A stretch of 64,000 nt of DNA from Phormidium tanganyikae FI6-MK23 (lineage in GTDB: Bacteria; Cyanobacteriota; Cyanobacteriia; Leptolyngbyales; Leptolyngbyaceae): contig JAHHHU010000012.1 of NCBI GenBank assembly GCA_019359175.1, positions 108,597 to 172,596 on the forward strand, given 5' to 3'. A model generated the notes under the pieces. That model searched no databases. It was not told the origin of the DNA and saw only the letters and a program-made list of their open reading frames with translations. Every line of letters starts with the position of its first letter. Position 1 is the first letter of the stretch. Positions 61,626 through 64,000 of this stretch are shown here, piece by piece. The position numbers were made by a program, and so were the translations under genes.

Positions 61626-62819
61626 ATGTATTCATCACAGTCGCAGGGCAAAGGTGGCAAGGGTTCTGTCCAGTTCAAAAACACGAAAGGGCGCTTACAA
61701 ATTGTCTTTTCTTATCCGGTTGAAGAAAATGGCGAGATTAAGCGAAAGCGATTTTATATTTCGACAGGCTATGACGACACGCCGCTCAATCGCCAACGTG
61801 TTGGCGGGATTGTCAGCCAACTTCAACGCGATATCGATTATGGCGAAGTAGATCTGAGTCTTCAGAAATATCAGCCGTTCGCTTCCCTCAGCACCGTTTC
61901 CCCCATTCCCCCAATTTCCCCCAATCCACCAGCGAAGACTCAACCTGATCTCAGTGAGTTGTGGGAGCGGTATTCACAATTTAAACGTCCGCAAGTTAGC
62001 CCAAGCACGTACACAAAGGATTTCAAGAAGCATCGTAATCACATTAATCGTTTTCCAAACCAGTCGCTAGAGAACGCATCGATGATTCGCGACCATTTAC
62101 TGAAAACGCTTACCCCCGATGCCGCAAAACGCTGTCTGTCTCAATTGAAATCCTGCTGTGATTGGGCTACTGACGAAGGGCTGATCGAGGTAAATCCGTT
62201 TGCTTCGATGCGAATCAAAGCGCCAAAAGGACTCTCTGAAGATGAAGATGTGAATCCGTTTACAAAAGAGGAGCGGGACTTGATCATTCGGACGTTTGAA
62301 AGCGATCGCTACTATAAGTTCTATACTCCCTATGTTCGGTTTCTCTTCTTCACAGGCGCAAGACCTTCTGAAGTGATTGGATTGCAATGGAAACACATCA
62401 CCGAGAGCGTGATTCAATTCCGTCAGTCGATCGTGGTTTCTGAAGATGGCTTAGTCCTGAAAGAAGGACTGAAAACTCAGCGCAAACGAGATTTTCCAAT
62501 TACGGCTGAGGTGCAGGCAATCTTGGCAGATATGAGACCTGAGAAGGTGAATCCTGAAGAACTAATCTTCAAAAGCCCGAGAGGCAAGTTATTCGACCAA
62601 CACAATTTTGCCAATCGTGCTTGGAAGTCAATTATGGCGAAATGTGGTGTTGCTTACCGAAAGAGCTATCAGTGCAGACATACCTTTATTAGCCTGTGTG
62701 TTGAGGAGCATATTAATAGCACAGCGATCGGGCGATGGACAGGAACCAGTGCAAAGATGATTGATAAGCACTACGGCGCAACGAATTTTACAAATTTGCG
62801 CCCCCCTGATCTCACATAG
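61626..62819 (+). CDS. Tyrosine-type site-specific integrase
   Basis: FLFFTGARPSEVIGLQWKHI, YQCRHTFISLCVEEHINSTAIGRWTGTSAKMIDKHYG (RHxxR/H...Y motifs); arm-type N-terminus; next to tRNA-Phe. Confidence 0.93.
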   Translation: MYSSQSQGKGGKGSVQFKNTKGRLQIVFSYPVEENGEIKRKRFYISTGYDDTPLNRQRVGGIVSQLQRDIDYGEVDLSLQKYQPFASLSTVSPIPPISPNPPAKTQPDLSELWERYSQFKRPQVSPSTYTKDFKKHRNHINRFPNQSLENASMIRDHLLKTLTPDAAKRCLSQLKSCCDWATDEGLIEVNPFASMRIKAPKGLSEDEDVNPFTKEERDLIIRTFESDRYYKFYTPYVRFLFFTGARPSEVIGLQWKHITESVIQFRQSIVVSEDGLVLKEGLKTQRKRDFPITAEVQAILADMRPEKVNPEELIFKSPRGKLFDQHNFANRAWKSIMAKCGVAYRKSYQCRHTFISLCVEEHINSTAIGRWTGTSAKMIDKHYGATNFTNLRPPDLT

Positions 62820-62957
62820 GAACTGCCTTTGATATGATTCTATCTTTGTTCGTGAATGCGATCGTAATCATGAACAAATTACAGTTTCAACTATAGCTGT
62901 AGCCAACTGAGACAGGACTTAAACTATAAGAATCCTGATTCTACCCATCGTGCTGCA

Positions 62958-63170
62958 ATGGCAAAAGCTTACAGTGAGGACTTCCGCCGCAAAGTCATGC
63001 AAGCAATTGAGATGGACGGCTTGAAAAAGAGCGAAGCGAGTCAACTGTTCAACATCAGTCGCAACACGATCAACTTGTGGTGTCGGCGCAAAGCTGCAAC
63101 CGGAGACATTTTGCCGAAGCCGCGACAAACACCACCCGTTCGTGGCAAAATCACGGATTGGGAGAAGTTT
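62958..63170 (+). pseudogene. IS630-family transposase, N-terminal HTH fragment
   Basis: MAKAYSEDFRRKVMQAIEMDGLKKSEASQLFNISRNTINLWCRRKAATGDILPKPRQTPPVRGKITDWEKF then disrupted by IS6-like end. Confidence 0.85.
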
Positions 63171-64000
63171 GGGTTGTGTCGCAAAAATGATAAGGTGAGG
63201 AGACTCAATTTTCTCTGACTTCACCCTAAATGGCATCCCAATCTCTGCTTAAGTGGCGGCACTTCTTACCCGCAATCATCTTGCTGAATGTGCGGTGGTA
63301 TTGTTGCTACCCGTTGAGCTACCGGGATCTAGAGGAGATGATGGCAGAGCGAGGGGTCGAGGTGGATCATTCCACGATTCATCGGTGGGTGCTGAGCTAC
63401 GCCCCAGAACTCGATCAACGGCTCCGTCCCCACCTGAACGAAACGAATGATTCGTGGCGGGTGGATGAAACTTACATCGAAGTGAAAGGAGTGTGGAAGT
63501 ATCTTTACCGAGCGGTAGATTCAATGGGCAACACGCTCGACTTCATGTTGAGCGCAAAGCGGGACGGCAAGGCAGCCGCACGGTTTTTCCGCAAAGTGCT
63601 AAAGGCTGAACACACTCAAGCACCACGGGTGATTACCGTGGACAAGAATGCGGCTTATCCGGTGGCAGTCGAAGCCCTGAAAGCAGTCGAAACGCTGGCA
63701 GCAGAGACGGAATTGCGCCAGAGCAAGTACATGAATAACATGATTGAGCAGGATCATCGAAACATCAAGCGATTGACCAAGCCCATGATGGGATTCGGCT
63801 CATTCCACACAGCAAGACGAACCTTGAGCGGGATTGAGGCCATGAGTATGATTCGCAAAGGACAGGCGAAGGGAATCAGCAAAGCGATTATCTTGAATGT
63901 CAAGAATCAAACGTAAACTTGAGGAGTTAGGGAAATCAACGCTATAGAAAAAATCGAAGCACGATAAAGGAGCGACTCACACATCACTGTTGGAGCCACT
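63171..64000 (+). mobile_element. IS6-family insertion sequence (left end in window; right end not identified)
   Basis: gggttgtgtcgcaaaaa at 63171 resembles IS6 inverted repeats (GGxxCTGTTGCAAA-like) and coincides with loss of IS630 homology; contains IS6 transposase. Confidence 0.75.
63230..63916 (+). CDS. IS6 family transposase (DDE)
   Basis: YRDLEEMMAERGVEVDHSTIHRWV, WRVDETYIEVKGVWKYLYRAVD, VITVDKNAAYP, NNMIEQDHRNIKRLTKPMMGF. Confidence 0.95.
   Translation: MASQSLLKWRHFLPAIILLNVRWYCCYPLSYRDLEEMMAERGVEVDHSTIHRWVLSYAPELDQRLRPHLNETNDSWRVDETYIEVKGVWKYLYRAVDSMGNTLDFMLSAKRDGKAAARFFRKVLKAEHTQAPRVITVDKNAAYPVAVEALKAVETLAAETELRQSKYMNNMIEQDHRNIKRLTKPMMGFGSFHTARRTLSGIEAMSMIRKGQAKGISKAIILNVKNQT

Noticed and set aside
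63171-63218. C-terminal end of ORF 62958..63218 (GLCRKNDKVRRLNFL)
   Set aside because: This is read-through into the IS6 left end, not natural protein sequence.

Overview
Cyanobacterial chromosomal window: filamentous Leptolyngbya-like gene content, very frequent GCGATCGC/HIP1-type octamers, RNase P RNA, polA, ppc, NAD genes and a cytochrome c oxidase operon. The left ~11 kb is an exopolysaccharide/glycan locus: GT4s, GT2, MOP flippase, sugar transferase, WecB/TagA/CpsF and GT14, plus an unannotated relic GT2. The middle is mostly core genes: polA, S9 peptidase, RRM protein, ctaA/ctaB and ctaCDE, the NAD operon pncB-nadD-NUDIX-nadE, rnpB, rnc and ppc. Three toxin-antitoxin-like modules are embedded among them: two HEPN/MNT pairs and one VapBC. 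The right edge is mobile: tRNA-Phe followed by a tyrosine integrase, then an IS630-type transposase cut by an IS6-type element that runs to the window edge. The most interesting candidate is a HEPN/MNT pair inserted inside the NAD biosynthesis operon with ATGA overlaps, next to a NUDIX/NrtR-like regulator. All calls come from reading the sequence and the supplied translations; no database search was possible.
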